From Lamellibrachia columna (taxonomy: Eukaryota > Annelida > Polychaeta > Sabellida > Siboglinidae), in NCBI GenBank assembly GCA_963662155.1, contig OY759265.1, positions 40,154,905-40,218,904 of the forward strand: a DNA stretch of 64,000 nucleotides. The letters are read 5' to 3'. Position 1 is the stretch's first letter, and every line of letters begins with the position of its first letter. Below are positions 13,119 to 62,569 of the stretch, piece by piece. Made by a program: the position numbers and the translations under genes. Under the pieces are notes generated by a model, which was not told the origin of the DNA, searched no databases, and was given only the letters and a program-made list of their open reading frames with translations.

Positions 13119-13779
13119 TTTTCATAGTTATTATAACCATTCGGAGTTTGTTTTCCAGGCGAAAATGCTTTCTCGGGGTCTCAATTTCATGGGGTATGTA
13201 CATAGGGGCTAGAATCGACCAGTTGATCAAACATGACTATTTTCTCACTCAGATAGACCATCTCCATATTTTAGAGGTGGTACCTAACAATATTTGCACT
13301 AACACCACCCTCTATCACCGTGACCGTAGATATATCACTTTTGTGCATGCTTTCACATATATACTGGTTCGTGCAAATGGCACCGTAGAATTCAAGCGAG
13401 GGACCGTAAGTGAAAGCTTAACAAAATCGTGTGTAGTTCATCGCTGAATAATTCACACGACCAAGAGTTGCCGGAACGTACTAAACTTTTATCTGCTGCC
13501 TGAAGCCACGCCGGAAATAGGACCAGTACTTCCATCGCACAGAAAAGCAAACGGTCATCTTTCACAACGATAATCTCTTCTTTTAAAGCCGACACAATGT
13601 TGGAGTCAATGAGATTCTCCTGCGACACAGCTTCGTCGACTATAAATGACTGCGACAAATTCAAACAAACATAAAAGGATTTGCAACTAAGCAGCGAAGC
13701 TTCATCGATAGTTGCGAAGTCGGCGAGCAGACAACTGAACGCTGTCCAGCACACCGACAACAACCTGTCTGGCGTCTCC
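13119..13779. other. Gene A intron 1 sequence, no supported gene
   Basis: A 130-aa minus-strand open frame (13,392-13,784) shows no motif I recognise and is unsupported. Confidence 0.35.
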
Positions 13780-13865
13780 GACACTGGCTTCGTCTTCGCC
13801 GCAGAATCATCTGGTGAACGTGAAACGCAGAAAATTACAGCTCTCAGAATGAACTTTTCATAACG
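13780..13865 (+). repeat. Block shared with 52,890-52,975
   Basis: Plus-strand reading FAAESSGERETQKITALRMN matches FAAEPSGDLEQQKTAALSVN at the other site, with mainly conservative differences. Part of an unrecognised repeat or an old coding fragment. Confidence 0.45.
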
Positions 13866-13934
13866 TGTGTGATTTATGCCATCTCGTTTCTAGAGTAGTC
13901 AAATATGACGCTGCGTGTCAATGTATTCGAGGGT

Positions 13935-14020
13935 CTCTGAAGGGTAAATCGCTTTGAACAGTCCCACATACTGGATACTGCGCTACATAAGAACGTACCT
14001 TTACCTTTATTATTAGGATC
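13935..14020 (+). repeat. SINE-like tail
   Basis: TAAATCGCTTTGAACAGTC, then CTGGATACTGCGCTACATAA, the same layout as 36,360-36,435. Confidence 0.4.
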
Positions 14021-14338
14021 TACCTGTAGAACTGAGGTCAGTCAGCACAATCAACAAAGGCTCCGTCAAAACAAGTACAGTGAATCGTACTTGTATCAGA
14101 TGCACTGCCTCTTGTGCATATAAAGTACTTTGAAGGCACGCGACCGAGTTGTAGGACGACGACACAGCCATAGCTTTTATTGCACATCTACAGCGCCATT
14201 GTTGGTCATAGTTCACTTGTTACCTTACAGTTACCGTCAGCCGCCCGCGGGCTTCAGAGTAACAAGAAGTACAATTCAATGTAAACAAGCTGTGACATTT
14301 GACGGACTCTGGCCATGTTGTTCGCCATTACGACCTAC

Positions 14339-14393
14339 CTGAAGTACAATGATCCGTTAGAACAGTCAGCAAAACCGCTAGTACGAACAGCAT
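14339..14393 (-). CDS. Gene A exon 1: signal peptide
   Basis: Encodes MLFVLAVLLTVLTDHCTS and ends in phase 1 at a GTAGGT donor, the same layout as gene B exon 1. Confidence 0.72.
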
Positions 14394-14710
14394 CGTGCGG
14401 GGGGCACATAGGTCCAATACGTTCCCCATAGACGCTCCTACAGTAAGCACACGACACGGTCGACACTACTGCTCCCATCGAGTTGTAGCCGCTGACTGCG
14501 ACGTAAAGTTCGCTCTCAACAGACCTGCGCCGTTTATAATCACTCATCCGTAACGGCCTGCGGGGCGCAGTCTTATCGAATAGACCAGTCAGTGATATCG
14601 TATCGGCTCGCGGTGCATATGAAAGAGATCGGTCAATTATACTGCTTTGTACGTCTAGTTACCGGGACATACAAGAGAACACAGGAATAACGGTGGACTT
14701 TCTCGAGTTG
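14394..14710 (-). promoter_or_regulatory. Candidate gene A promoter and 5' leader
   Basis: Similar to the region upstream of gene B exon 1. A TATA-like ATTATAAA (minus strand) lies at 14,533-14,540, about 140 bp before the ATG. The shared block ends near 14,710. Confidence 0.38.
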
Positions 14711-14869
14711 CGGATTTGAGGGGGGGCATTGGGCCATGCTCCTGGCTTTAATTTTTGATTTATTTTGTATGTAGCCGGTTGCGCCACTACAAGGTAGCGT
14801 GGAACACTAATGGGTGACTAAGCTTGCCCCTTTTGACCCCCGCCTTGTGAGATCTTACATACGCCACTG

Positions 14870-15120
14870 ATTCAACGACAGTGTTAGTGGTCTGTTCAAC
14901 CAGTGCTAACGTAAGGTAGACATATCAGAGGGCACGAAGTATTTAACAAGATGTGCCATCCAAGTCAAAGGCCCATATGACAAATGGACAAGGAAGCCAT
15001 TGGCTTATCGAGAGTCCAACAATGTTCATCTCATATACGTGTAACCCGCCCTCCTGAGATATGTGTCAACCTTGTTGTTAAACATATTCACGCTGCTAGC
15101 AGCAGATGATAAGAGAATTA
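14870..15120 (-). mobile_element. CR1-like LINE, ORF2 3' end fragment
   Basis: The minus strand reads ASSVNMFNNKVDTYLRRAGY, the typical C-terminal tail of CR1-like ORF2 proteins. Related fragments lie at 31,375-31,520 and 37,080-37,510. Confidence 0.55.
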
Positions 15121-15271
15121 ATAAAATTAGAGAGTTTTTGCAAGCTCACCTATCTCGATTCCCTTCCCGATCCCGATCTCGCTATGCGTGCTACGTCATC
15201 GCTTCTTGTGTGTATACTATCGCGGCTGTGTCGATCAGATAGTGAAACACCGATCTAGCAGGCTCAATTTT

Positions 15272-15420
15272 CCTAATTATATTACGTTGAAATTATGGCT
15301 GAATCAAAATAAATAATTCAACAGCAATTGTACATACAACAGGCTCAATCGGTTAGTGATTTCCCTAATTATATTACGTTGAAATTATGGCTGAATCAAA
15401 ATAAATAATTCAACAGCAAA
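15272..15420. repeat. Two direct copies, period 92 bp
   Basis: CCTAATTATATTACGTTGAA and the following bases to CAATTCAACAGCAA recur at 15,272 and 15,364 almost unchanged. Confidence 0.85.
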
Positions 15421-16053
15421 AATTGTTGACTGATTTGCTGCCCCATTGTATTTGCCAATGGGATTATTGCGTCGTTTTAAGTGTGCACTGTCTGTGGTAA
15501 GAACAATACACGAAACCAGCGTCGATGGCACCGTAGATTTAGATTTAAACAACGCATTGTCAGTCCTATATTATAAACAATACCATCATTCCAGCTGAAA
15601 TGTAATGAAATGATGTACGATGCAAAAATGAGCAGGATTGGTTAACATTTTATATTGTATTTTTTTTATAAATAAAAGATATACTCGAGTTGCCTAACTT
15701 CGACTTCGATCGATTCGTGCACCTTTTGTTCGCGTATGCAAGGTTAGCACAACAATCCGACTATTATTTTATTAATTACTTACACGCGTACAACGTAAGC
15801 TATGCACTCGTACGCGCTAGTGACAAGTCACGTCACTTAGTCCTCTTTGTGGTAAACGTCAGCACGTTTCTTGTATTGATACAATGGCTGCGTAGATCGA
15901 CAGCTTAGTGCCATCGCCATCTCCCCTCTGCATGAGATAGTCGTCCCTTTTTAGTAGAGCAGATCAGACCCATTTTTTTAGGAAAATCGTTCAAACAGTG
16001 ATACAGACACGAAACTTAGCATGGATATTCCCATAAAGCCAAGATGGTGGCAA
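15421..16053. other. Intergenic between genes A and B, nothing recognised
   Basis: No coding or RNA gene signal seen. Confidence 0.4.
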
Positions 16054-16348
16054 TTTTTCAAGATGGCCGCCAATGTATCCTGCCTATGTGCATTTTCAAC
16101 ATATATATTGTCAGAGTTGTCCGATTTGAGTGATGTCAGTGTATATTTATGTTTATGAACATACTGAAGCTAACTATGCTACTCAAAGGTCTATCAGAGA
16201 TCTCGTTTTTCATGGTAGTCTACTTTGAGGAATTGTAGTGTTGTAGCATATATTCACTATGTGATGTGGGTTCATATAGTTTCGAAATGAACGTTCCTAT
16301 ATATTTTTCAAGATGGCCGCCAATGTATCCTACATATGTGCATTTTCA

Positions 16349-16421
<73 letters not shown>

Positions 16422-16578
16422 TGTCAGAGTTGTCCTATTTGAGTGATGTCAGTGTCTATTTATATGTTTGTAAACATGGTGAAGTTAACTATGCTACACA
16501 AAGCTCTATCAGATGTCTCGTTTTTCACGTTAGTCTACTTTTATGAACTGTAGTGTAAAATGCATTCACTATATGATC
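16054..16578. repeat. Direct repeat of about 210 bp, second copy with microsatellite
   Basis: Copy 1 (16,054-16,264) and copy 2 (16,304-16,578) both start TTTTTCAAGATGGCCGCCAA. At the position of CAACATATATATTG in copy 1, copy 2 has (AC)n(AT)n at about 16,349-16,414. Confidence 0.85.
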
Positions 16579-17249
16579 GGCGGCCATTTTGGATTGTTTA
16601 AATGATCTCCATTGAAGTTCTCTTTTTGCCAATATATCGGCATCTACGCGACATAGGATATTGATTTCACGGCTAATCCTATATTGTCAGGGGCATGGAA
16701 TTCAATGGATCTACTCACAAAAGGCGTATAATGATCTACTCACTCGTAATCTACTCATAATATGCGCATAATGATCACTGGACATATCCGCGAACATCAA
16801 TACGTTGAAACACAACCAGGGACACGTGCTATTACCACCAACAACGAATACAATACGGAACTTCAACTATGGTTCACACGTAGGAAACACGTCACAACAG
16901 CTTCAACATAGACTTAAATGTGTTAGCGAGACAAACAAGTAAGCGGACAGTTTACAGCTACGACAAAGCAAATTTAAAAAAATTAAACGCTTCTCAACCT
17001 AGATTGGGAAACAAACTGGCTGAACTGAGCACACAAGAAACAATGAACAGATTAGAATCCATCCATCCATCAATCAATCAATCATATTTCATAGACAGTG
17101 TCCCATCCATTGAAGGCGCCGCTGTTGCAGCAGCTCTTCTGCACCTGGGCTTGAGGTGGTGCCGGACACCTCGTTGCGACTAGGTCTGTCTTCCAGCTGG
17201 TCTGGCAACCTGCTCTCCACCTTGGTGACACGTCATATAAGCATTAGTG
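16579..17249. other. Intergenic, nothing recognised
   Basis: No supported feature. An 87-aa plus-strand frame ends in simple ATCC/ATCA repeats. Confidence 0.4.
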
Positions 17250-18120
17250 TAGGAATTACTCCACATCAGTAACTTGGGCCTTGTGCATCGGCCAGCAGTC
17301 GACAGCATACAGCAACGGAACAGACAAGACTTCACAGACAGCGGCAATATTCTCGAATTCCACTATTTGTCCAGTGCTTCGAGCACCATGCCGCTCAACC
17401 CTATTCGCCGTCGTACTGCTTTTTGTGGCGTCACCGTCTCGTGTGATTGTACTGCCGAGGAACACACACTCAGCCACTGGGTCTACAGACGAATCATCAG
17501 CAGCTTCCAGTTTAACTGGGACCACGCCTCGGATCTCCCCCTTCCTCCGGGCTGCCCTCTCCCTTCCCCGTCTGCGTGTGCGCTGCTGTAGGGTCGGCAT
17601 TGCCACTGTAGGGATGCACCAACAGCTGGCGATTTGACCTGAGATCACATGACCTGCTCCTTTCAACCGTCTTGTCCTTTCCACGTACTCCCTGCGGCCC
17701 AGCTTCGTGACTCTGCGTGTATCGCCATCGCTGTCCCGCTGTTAGCTACCTGCTTAGACCACGCTCGGCGTCAGCTCCCCGTCGACGTACATCAACAGGT
17801 GTGTGGGTCGGACACCCTTGAGGCCGTTCTGGTTCAGGCGCCGCTCGTGCTCCTCGCTGATCACCACAGACAGCCCCTCCTAGTTAACTATCCAACCCCC
17901 GTAGCGACGGTCGTCCAACTGTACAACCACGCGCTCTCGCTATGTCTCGGTCCTCTGTACCACCTCGGTGCACTCTCCCCATGCACTTGGTCTTGGCAAT
18001 GTTAACATGCAGATCGACGAAAGTGCACGCTGTCTGTAGCTGCACTAGGGTATGTATGTTTCGTCAGTGGTCGTAATGATAAGCTCATCTGCTTATCCCA
18101 GCCATCAAGCATTAGTGTCA
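17250..18120 (-). mobile_element. LINE reverse-transcriptase remnant, minus strand
   Basis: The minus strand contains LIITTTDETYIP, HVNIAKTKCMG and ECVFLGSTITRDGDATKSS, then VPLLYAVDCWPM. These correspond to the post-YADD parts of non-LTR reverse transcriptases (VN..KTK, LGS.I..DG, LLY...W). Heavily decayed. A (TG)n array abuts it at 18,131. Confidence 0.6.
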
Positions 18121-18128
18121 TGCCCCAT

Positions 18129-18130
<2 letters not shown>

Positions 18131-18226
<96 letters not shown>

Positions 18227-18262
18227 GCGTGTATGAGAGAGAGAGAGATAGAGAGAGTGAGT

Positions 18263-18342
<80 letters not shown>
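18131..18342. repeat. Compound (GT)n-(GA)n-(GT)n microsatellite
   Basis: (GT)n to about 18,222, a GA-rich centre to about 18,262, then (GT)n to 18,342. Confidence 0.95.
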
Positions 18343-19306
18343 TTTTGTTTAATAATAATAATGTAATATGTAATAACATTACTAACTTAATCACAATTTG
18401 TTGTGATAATCTGTTTTCAAAACATGAACATGTACAGAATGACCACAACAATAAAGTATCAAAGTTAAGCTATTCGCGTCTTCCTTTAACAGACAGTTAT
18501 GTAATGAAAGTGTATCAATTGTCAACATTAATTGTAGATATTAAAAATGTTCTTACATTAAATTTGACATCCAGGTTGAGATGTGGGCAGCACACGTTGT
18601 CGCAAATCGTGTTATGTTAGACGCCAGCTAACTGGAGATGTGTAACAAATATATGCAAGAATTTGGAGGAATTAGCTTGATTATGTCCTTCGCAATGCAT
18701 GAAACAGCAAATTACAAGCAGTTTGCTTAGATTCAAAATGTTATTACCCAAACCAATGGCTTCATTGTTCACCTACCACCTTGAATGTGTTACTTTTGGG
18801 TAGCAATCTTATTCAATCACGTTTAATCTTGCTAAACTTGACTCATCAAAGTATTTGCTATTTAGCGGTTTCAGGTTTTCCACCAATCAACCGGCAATAC
18901 ACCAGTAAAGAGTTATTTCGTAGCAACATATATTTTCCGTTTTGCACAAAGAGTCATAACAAGCGTGGATGACTTTATTATTATATGCACAGCATATCGT
19001 ACAACAAGTATTAAGAAAATATATATGTTCACTAGAATGTGATAAGATTGACGTGAGAATGGCGAAATATATCATATCTCCAAAACAATAACGTGTACAA
19101 TATACAATTCATGCACATTGCGTTAAGCAATAACAATGCCACATTAATCAAAATAGTGCATGTGTGCTCTCGCATCGCAATGCATAACATTATTCTTGAA
19201 ATCACAGCGTGTTTTACTATGCGTATAACTACAAAATGCGTAGCTGGCAATATCACATTAAAGCATTAATATAAAGAACAATACAATAGTAAATAACGAT
19301 AACGCG

Positions 19307-19310
<4 letters not shown>
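18343..19310. other. Intergenic 3' of gene B, nothing recognised
   Basis: AT-rich DNA without supported genes. Confidence 0.4.

Positions 19311-19399
<89 letters not shown>
19311..19399. repeat. (AT)n microsatellite downstream of gene B
   Basis: About 44 AT units, 220 bp beyond the gene B stop codon. Confidence 0.95.
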
Positions 19400-19615
19400 T
19401 TGCAACCATTCGTACTATAAAGTGCGATAAAACATTAATTTTTTTTTAAACTGGTTAAACATTCTGAACACATTAATGGAGTTGACTGTTTCTGAATGCT
19501 ATTCACAAAGCAAAGTTCAGCACGTATCATCCGCTTGGTGGTGCTGTGTTCATCCGTTACGATCCGCCACGGAGTGATGTGCACAGCCAGCAATACTTAC
19601 CACTGTTTCGCTGTT

Positions 19616-57108
<37,493 letters not shown>

Positions 57109-57415
57109 GCGAGGGCACGTAGGTCCAAGACATCCCGCCATAGAAGCTAATGTAGTACGCTAATGACACTGTCGACACTACTGCTCCTACTGTGTTGTAG
57201 ACGTGACCGCGACCCAGCATGAACGTTCACCTGACCTACTTCGCTTACTCCCTCACCCGTGTCGGCCCGCGGCGCACCCGTTATAAATATATCGTTCAGT
57301 GATACCGGTTTGCTCCGTAACGCACTTACTCGGACAAACAATAGAGCACATAACAACGGTGGAATTACTCGGGTGTCACGTCGACTCAACAATACCGTGG
57401 TGGCGTAGTGGCTAG
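57109..57415 (-). promoter_or_regulatory. Candidate gene B promoter and 5' leader
   Basis: Sequence upstream of exon 1 is recognisably similar to the same place in gene A (14,394-14,710). Both keep the block CGACACTACTGCTCC (plus-strand reading) and a TATA-like stretch next to a CG-rich piece; here TTATAAATAT is at 57,281-57,290, about 170 bp before the ATG. No transcription start can be read from sequence alone. Confidence 0.4.
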
Positions 57416-57869
57416 TGCATCTAGAGCAGTGCATGGTACATGAACTATAAAGGGTCCAAAATAATGTTATTAAAAGGAACGTATAAATTTGATATAAGAA
57501 CATGCATATCTTCACAAAGAATGATAAATAATTGAACACAAAGATAAATTGTCTAGCTTACCTCGCTGAAACACTAGCAGTGTGACTTCTAACAACCGAA
57601 TTGTCAAATGTTTGACAGGACGATCCATAAAAAAATGTGTGACAATCGTTCGGCATAAGTTCACGGGCGTGGATTGCCCCAGAATGCATAATTTAAAGCA
57701 CAGTGAAACAAAGTATACGTAGCCCTTAGCCTGGGGAGCAGCGCCAAATGTTTGTCAAATCCTAGATCCGCCCTCGGGAATGTCGATAAAAGTATCACTG
57801 CAGTGTTTCCCACCCTTGTTAATGTCATCGCCCCCTTTTGAAATGTTTCTTAGTCCATCGCCTTCCTAC

Positions 57870-59564
57870 GGGAAATGCAGGGTTGGCATGTAACGAAGTA
57901 AAAGTACTTCGTTACAATACTTGAGTAGTTATTTCAAGTAATTGACGTGTAACGAAGTAGAATTTTGACTAAATACTTTTTACTTGTACCGAAGTAGTTT
58001 TATCTAAAGTAACGCGACTTTTTACTCCGTTACTTTTATTTACTTCGCAATATATTTTCGTTAATTTTTTTTGCGAAATCGCTGTTGCCGGTGGCGCTCC
58101 ACCGTCAACGACATTTCACAAACTGTTCATAGTCGCCAGGCCAAAGGCTATTAATATCATTCAATCGCATGCCGGTTTGCGATCATATTTGCATGCATAC
58201 CTCTCTTCGGGAATTCGACGCAACCACTGTTTTATATCTACGTCAGTGAACGAAGTCTGCCAAATACTGGGATAGGTCAGGTCAACGCCGTTCACATGAA
58301 ATGTCACTTCGAGCACACATCGCTTGAACACCATCTCAAACCACGATACAAATGTCTCCGTTGCACCATATAAACTTTAAGTCAGTAAGTTTCCAATACG
58401 TATTATAAATATAAAAATTTGCAATTTCGACAATGTATTGATAATCCCCATACACTGACACAATTCTGATATTCGTGAGCGAACGCGCATCGTGGATCGA
58501 AAACGAGAACCGATTTTCGCCCATTGGCATTGTCAGCAACGACCTTACCGGCTTACGTCAGCATTGAACAGCATTTTACTTTCACGATTAAAATTCATAT
58601 TGAGATGTTTAATAAATTCATAATAATGATTACTCTACAGAACTAAACAGTAAAGAATTGATACTCTGCCATTTGGCGGCATCTTTCCAGCAATGGCTTA
58701 TTCAAGCTGACCCATAAATAATATCAAAGACACGGACAGGGACATGTCAGTTTTAATTGCAATTAGCAACAGCATTCCTCTGCTGCACTGGTCTGTGTTC
58801 TGATCAATCCTAGCCCCAGCTGGTACCAAGTAACCAACACAGCTAGCTGCTAAAGCGTGTTGTTTCAATGTTTGTGTGAGCTGATAAGACATGTCTGGGA
58901 AGACATGAGAAGGTGGGGGTTCACAAGCCAGATGGCTTCATCAACTAGGCATCAAATGACTGTTAATTTTACTATGGGCAGTGCTAGGTTGTATTACATC
59001 TGACCAATTTCCCTGAGAGGCTACTACTAGTAAGGACTGGCCCTCTACCTACTCAGATACAATCACACCTGCGTATACATATCCTGTTGTACAATCTAGC
59101 TCCTCCCATACCTCAGTGGAACAGATCGATAAAAAGACAGGTTATGCCTCATCATTAATTAAGTTCTGTATTTAACTGAAATTATTTGATGTTGTGAGCG
59201 CTCATTAAAGATAATGTAATTTTCCAAGCATCCAAGTGAGCACCAAGTTCAATGGTGGCAGACCGATTGACCAGCTAAGACTGTCTGGGAGCATATTGTT
59301 ATATGGCAGAGTGGTAGCAAAACAGTTGTCAGAAGCAAGTTGTATAATTTATATAATATTACTCATGATTTTGTTGTTATTTCTAAGTGTTGTACTTTTA
59401 CTTCTACGTTTACTTCAAGTACTTTTGAAAAGTAGTTTTACTTTTTACTCAAGTACTTTTTTTTACAAAGTCATTTTACTTTTACTCAAGTAGTTTTTAG
59501 GTGAATTACTTTTACTTTTACTCAAGTACAAAATTAAAGTAATTCAGTCAACCCTGTGGAAATG
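57870..59564. mobile_element. Non-autonomous hAT-type transposon
   Basis: Element 57,878-59,556 starts CAGGGTTGGCATGTAACGAA and ends TAATTCAGTCAACCCTG. Both ends carry many copies of AAGTAAAAGTA/TACTTTTACTT, typical of an animal hAT subterminal pattern. Flanking 8-bp duplications are GGGAAATG (57,870) and TGGAAATG (59,557), with one mismatch. No transposase is recognised inside. Confidence 0.75.
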
Positions 59565-59769
59565 ACGGAAATCAGAAAATAAATAATTCATGTGAAACCA
59601 CAGTTAAAGCGTCTTTCTACAAGGTTGTATGTCGAAAACAACAGCAGGAACAGCAGCTTCTCCTCCCACAGCCGATGGTACTTTGTGGACGTGTCACCGC
59701 CGTTCTACAACGCCTAGTAACCACATTGTTGAGAATGTGTTACTGTATCGCCGTCGTGCTTCAGGTCAG

Positions 59770-59815
59770 TTAGTTAGTTAGCAGATAAGGGATTCAAGCC
59801 CCAGGCAAGGATGAG
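59770..59815 (+). repeat. Possible tRNA-derived SINE fragment (B-box-like)
   Basis: GGGATTCAAGCCCC resembles a polymerase III B box, preceded by TTAGTTAGTTAGCAG. No matching A box or full cloverleaf. Confidence 0.25.
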
Positions 59816-61180
59816 CAAATGTTTTTGATCTACTGAGTTTGTCTTGGCGCCATTATTGTAAGTGATATGTATGCACCAGCAAGGTGGCATCGGCTTAAGA
59901 TCCATCAATGTCGGAAACTGTCCGAATCCAGGATGGATTTACTTGTATAGTGTCAGTTCGCCGATGAATGACATGATCAGATTCTTGCAGTGGATGATAT
60001 CGTTGTGTTTGCCTTGCAATAAAACATTGACGACCGATTGTGTTGTTTCTCGAAGATATCTGGAAGATAGAAAATGTCCCATTTGGCTGCCTTCAAGCGT
60101 ACTATATAGATCACTGTCGTGCTATTCTAGAATCTCAACAATCGTATTAAACAGTTCCGCTATTCGGTAGGGGCAATCCCTTTTGAAGGGTGTCTTACTT
60201 GTATTCGTAGAAGCAATATTTCAAATGTATATTTGCTATCCCATAACAACTCAGTCGTTCAACAAGCGATTCTTAAATTTGTTAATTAGATAATAATCAA
60301 TTCAATAACAAATTGATGTCTTGGTTTTCGCAAATAACTTATATAATTGTACATAATATCTATAGCATATATGTGTATAAACAACCAGCATGCAGCCATT
60401 ATAATGATCTCGAGATTTACATTGCTGCCATATTTCGATTATATCAAAATAAGTTTGTTCAAGCAACCAGACGATATTTGTTGCAGACACAATTTTCTCC
60501 CCCCCCCCCACCCAGCCACAAAAATCGCCCACACTGGGAACCACTGAATCCAATGCCTTATCTGTCCAAGTGCTATGTGCAGTTTTTATTGTACAGCAAT
60601 CTTGGTAATTAACTCGTTATTAATGCAACAATCAAAATTTATCAAAACTGCATTTTGCGTATTGCTACTGAGGAGGTCTGAATTAGAAACTTTTAAAGAA
60701 AGTTTCAATTATAAAAGATGTGTTGCGTGATACAGATAATGCAAGTAGTACTTCTTTTTAGCCAGCGACGAGCTGATGTCATTGTTCTCTGTTTTATGCA
60801 CATAGTATTTGTACGTGTTGTTTTAATGTAATTGTACACCATGTAGTAGGAATAATATTATTATACCTAGCGCCGTCACATCCGTCTCATTGTTGGAAAT
60901 CGAGACGTATTCTAAACAGTCTAATGCTTTGGATCTATTACATTATTAAAGTGCACTTCTAGTCTTGGTTTACTGCACTACATTACAAACGTGTTATTCC
61001 CACGTCCCGCCTTGTCACACTGTCGTATCCTTGTTATTGCACACGAAGAGGCGATGGCCATGTACAAAGCATGTTAAAACTATTCAATGCCATCAGCAAA
61101 TCTACTTTCATTGTTTGTAGATGAAGCACACGTACATCATTTACAACACGTAGGCCAATGTTAGTGAAACATGGTTAAAC
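59816..61180. other. Intergenic, nothing recognised
   Basis: No supported feature; short open frames only. Confidence 0.4.
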
Positions 61181-61187
61181 ACTGCCA

Positions 61188-61625
61188 TTAATCATAACAC
61201 GTGATCATAATGTATTGAACTACACTGGTTATATAAGGAACTCTCCATTTTACAGTTTTATTTGTATAAGCCTGTCTTCCTGATAGTTGCCATGTAGACA
61301 CCCATTCTTCATTGGTTTTTGTTGTTAGCCATCTCGTACGGGAGGCAGTGTATGCGCCCCTCTCGTGTGAATACTGTTTTCGCACTGGTATGCCTTTCCA
61401 GTAACTAATCATGTATCTCAACGTTTTTAGGTCGTCATTCATCTTAGCTTTCTTTGTAACTTCAAATTCCCGGAGAATCTTCTTCTTTTTCAACATTTCC
61501 TGTCTGGGTTCTGGAAAAAAAATTGCATATGACAAGTTTACCCCGAATTGTTCAAAGATACTCAGTACGCTGGGTAGAGTATCATTGTTCGCGTCAAGTA
61601 TCTCGACACTATCGACCTGCACCAA
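61188..61625 (-). CDS. Unrecognised 145-aa minus-strand frame
   Basis: Starts MVQVDSVEILDANN, has a Lys-rich middle (MLKKKKILREFEVTKKAK) and ends with Thr/Trp-rich sequence. A good acceptor (TTTTTTTTCCAG, just above 61,510) could make its lower part a last exon rather than one frame. No motif recognised; it may be a fragment of a gene or repeat. Confidence 0.3.
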   Translation of the reverse strand: MVQVDSVEILDANNDTLPSVLSIFEQFGVNLSYAIFFPEPRQEMLKKKKILREFEVTKKAKMNDDLKTLRYMISYWKGIPVRKQYSHERGAYTASRTRWLTTKTNEEWVSTWQLSGRQAYTNKTVKWRVPYITSVVQYIMITCYD

Positions 61626-61830
61626 AGCCTCGACCGATTAATCAGTGTTGAGAATACGTCTGGACTCCCGTCAAGAGTGGTGCGCCTATTTGCTTTCTGC
61701 CGCCCACTGTATTAGCCTGACTCCTCACGTGACCACATATAATTAATATTATTATTACATATTGTTGATTGGCTTTGAATTGGTCAAACCTAAGTCATAT
61801 ATTACTGGGATGCTTATTGCCTTGTAGTCA

Positions 61831-62568
61831 GTGTACGTTTTGCCGACATCCAACGTACTACTTACAGTGCTTCACAATGTCTATAATTTTTGGAATCAGT
61901 TCAATGGCTACATTGGCTATCCGCTTAATGGAAACATAGACGTGTCTTTTAAGGATAATACGTTGCTAGATGTATTATGTGAAAACATGTTAGAACCTCA
62001 GATAAAACGGGAAAAAAAGAGACTGGTTCGGGCTGACCCCAAAATTTCGTTTGGCTCAGTGCGTTCCGAAGCGATTCAACTAGAGGACGGTTTGAGTGGA
62101 CCACACAGGAGTGTACGTGTGAGGGAAGTTCACGAACCCCGCCACGCTTCCGATGACCCAAGTCCACTGGAACGAATTGCGGCCCAGTTGGAACTACTCG
62201 CGACCACTCAGTCGGAAATCGTGTCTTTGTTGCGAGCACAACAACAGACGGCTTCGGGGGTGGCTGCGAGACCTAGCAGACCAGAACCCCGCAGCTGCGG
62301 ATCACTTCATTGTGAGTACTGCAGGCGAAGGGGTCACACCCAGAATATGTGTTGGAAGCAGGCAAGCGATATACACCGTACCGATGAACAGTCAGGTGTT
62401 CATGCGTACGGGGATCAGTCAGATTCCCGTGCAATGCGGGGTGGTCCAGTAGCGCGACTGTTTAGAGGATGCATCTTCATGGTTACGGCTGGAAGCAGCC
62501 AACTCTCTAGTGTTCCCATACATTGGGTATTTTACAGCCGATATAAATGTGTTGGGCACTATCGTTAA
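61831..62568 (+). pseudogene. Gypsy-type retrotransposon Gag, C-terminal part
   Basis: Frame of 245 codons. NTLLDVLCENMLEPQIKRE and SFGSVRSEAIQLE fit Gag; CEYCRRRGHTQNMC (about residues 167-180) is a CCHC zinc knuckle. The N-terminal Gag part and a clear 5' LTR are not seen. Confidence 0.65.
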
Positions 62569-62569
62569 G

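Larger units (their letters stand above)
120..14393 (-). pseudogene. Gene A: RPTP paralogue, 5' part, with two frameshifts
   Basis: Seven exons are visible (14,339-14,393; 2,905-3,131; 2,238-2,462; 1,860-1,952; 1,409-1,552; 624-963; 120-202), in the same order and phase as gene B: signal peptide, F5/8-C, EGF-like pair, FN3. The transmembrane and phosphatase exons would lie left of the window. The gene B EGF exon 2 has no visible counterpart, but exon 1 still joins the F5/8-C exon in phase. Two lesions break the frame: net loss of one base by a homopolymer at 3,111-3,117 and a 10-bp tandem duplication at 649-668. Splice sites are intact, so decay seems recent. Assembly error could explain the homopolymer change but less easily the duplication. 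Confidence 0.75.

Noticed and set aside
18002..18451. Long frames of Cys-Val or His-Thr
   Set aside because: Translation of the (GT)n microsatellite.
57396..57440. tRNA A-box-like TGGCGTAGTGG
   Set aside because: No B box or cloverleaf at the right distance; at most a SINE scrap.
59236..59493. 85-aa plus-strand frame inside the hAT element
   Set aside because: Leu-rich chance frame over the subterminal ACTTTTACTT repeats; not transposase-like.
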